64,000 nt of DNA from JAJZQZ01 sp963790415. GTDB taxonomy: Bacteria; Actinomycetota; Thermoleophilia; RBG-16-64-13. The stretch lies in contig CAWBOK010000001.1 of the NCBI GenBank assembly GCA_963790415.1, forward strand, positions 434,001-498,000. Direction: 5' to 3'. A program made the translations under genes and the position numbers. Under the pieces are notes generated by a model, which made no database searches, was not told where the DNA came from, and saw nothing but the letters and a program-made list of their open reading frames with translations. The stretch's first letter is position 1. Every line of letters starts with the position of its first letter. Of the stretch, positions 63,292-64,000 are shown in pieces.

Positions 63292-64000
63292 GGCAGTGGG
63301 TCGGGTGCCATCACGTACGACGTCCAGCCGAATATTCTAAGGCTCAGCAAAGCGCTCGGAGAAGAGACCCGGTTCGCCATCTTCCGCGCAATCGCGGCCG
63401 CGGACAACCCGCTGACAGTCCGAGATCTGGTCGAAAAGTTCGGGATGCATCACAGCGCCATCCGTATTCATCTCACCCGGCTCGAAGAGGCCGGCCTGAT
63501 CGTCTCTCGGACACTGCGGCACCAGGGGGTCGTGGGACGTCCTCAGCTGGTCTACCTGCCCAACCCGGCGGTGACCACGTTCACGCTCCCTCCGCGCAAC
63601 TACGAGCTTCTCGCTCGGGTGGCCCTCGAGTACGCAGCCGCGGGTGTCAACGGAGTCCCGTCCCCGGAGGATTTCGGAACGTCGTGGGGCCAAGCCTACG
63701 TACGTGACTCGCGCAGCACCTATCCGCTACCCCTGGCCGATGCTCTGCCGGCCCTCGTGACGGAACTGCGCGCTCTGGGAGGCAGCCCCGAACTCCTAGG
63801 GCTGGATGGCGACGGTTACGCCCTCATCGAGCACAACTGCCTGTTCGGTGATGTCTCGACGTCTCACCAACCTCTGGTGTGTCGGCTTCACCAAGGCTTG
63901 GCGCGGGGGATGCTCCAGGAACTCGCCTGCGAGGCGTTTCAGTGGACCTCACTGTCGACCCTCGCCGCCGGTGCGGATCATTGCCACATAGAGATACAGC
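63292..64000 (+). CDS. SufR-like winged-helix regulator with C-terminal cysteines, right end cut by window
   Basis: An ArsR/SufR-type transcription factor of at least 230 residues. The winged helix reads FAIFRAIAAADNPLTVRDLV, then HHSAIRIHLTRLEEAGLIV and GRPQLVYLPNP. The C-terminal domain has spaced cysteines (EHNCLF, PLVCRLH, ELACEA, DHCHIEI) like those that hold an Fe-S cluster or metal in SufR-type regulators. The frame opens after a stop at 63286-63288 and has no ATG, GTG or TTG before the conserved part. An ATG at 63285 in another frame (MNWQWVG) could join with one extra base near 63306. Target genes are unknown. Confidence 0.72.

Overview
The window is GC-rich DNA of actinobacterial character from an organism with a strongly anaerobic or mixed lifestyle. 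It carries corrinoid-dependent methylamine/betaine methyltransferases, two aldehyde:ferredoxin oxidoreductase (AOR) family enzymes with MoaD-like proteins, a rubredoxin, a membrane pyrophosphatase, a FixABCX-type electron-transfer cluster and nickel-pincer (Lar) cofactor genes. I cannot name the taxon. I saw no rRNA, tRNA, CRISPR array or transposase.

Layout. (1) 1-8.4 kb, minus strand: a tightly packed operon of urocanate hydratase, corrinoid protein, molybdopterin oxidoreductase, two MttB-family methyltransferases and histidine ammonia-lyase (cut by the left edge). (2) 8.5-13.8 kb: AOR-1, an AAA ATPase, an aminotransferase, a tautomerase and a small ribbon-helix-helix (RHH) protein. (3) 13.8-27.4 kb, minus strand: a second methyl-transfer locus. 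A good promoter with a leader of about 200 nt drives two MttB proteins, a corrinoid protein and an MtmB-like protein without pyrrolysine. An oligopeptide-type ABC importer follows on the same strand. An MtaA-like methyltransferase and a KimA-like K+ transporter lie upstream. (4) 27.5-31.1 kb: acyl-CoA carboxylase operon. (5) 31.3-43.7 kb: ion transport and housekeeping: NhaA, two near-duplicate ArsB/NhaD-type permeases in inverted orientation, toxin-antitoxin genes, H+-pyrophosphatase with a DtxR regulator, rubredoxin, phosphoglycerate mutase and a glucosaminidase. (6) 44.3-49.2 kb: aminotransferase, three MoaD/ThiS-like proteins and AOR-2, with a duplicated ~115 bp repeat. (7) 49.5-52.3 kb: MntA/HepT, then a radical SAM/SPASM protein overlapping a proteasome-like Ntn hydrolase. 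(8) 52.5-60.6 kb, plus strand: larE-larB-larC, then a trimethylamine-dehydrogenase-like flavoprotein with fixB-fixC-fixX-fixA. (9) 60.8-64 kb: AmiS/UreI channel, DUF4242 protein, a coiled-coil zinc-ribbon protein and a SufR-like regulator cut by the right edge.

How the parts may work together: MttB/MtmB-type enzymes would take methyl groups from imported quaternary or methylated amines, pass them to corrinoid proteins, and an MtaA-like enzyme would move them on. A TMADH/dimethylglycine-dehydrogenase-like flavoprotein with its own ETF chain could oxidise the remaining N-methyl groups. The Hut enzymes beside one methyltransferase set raise the possibility of a methylated histidine (hercynine-like) substrate.

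Caution: at least a dozen conserved genes are interrupted by single extra bases. Every clear case is a +1 insertion, which suggests consensus errors rather than decay. Such genes are given here as one feature over their reconstructed span.
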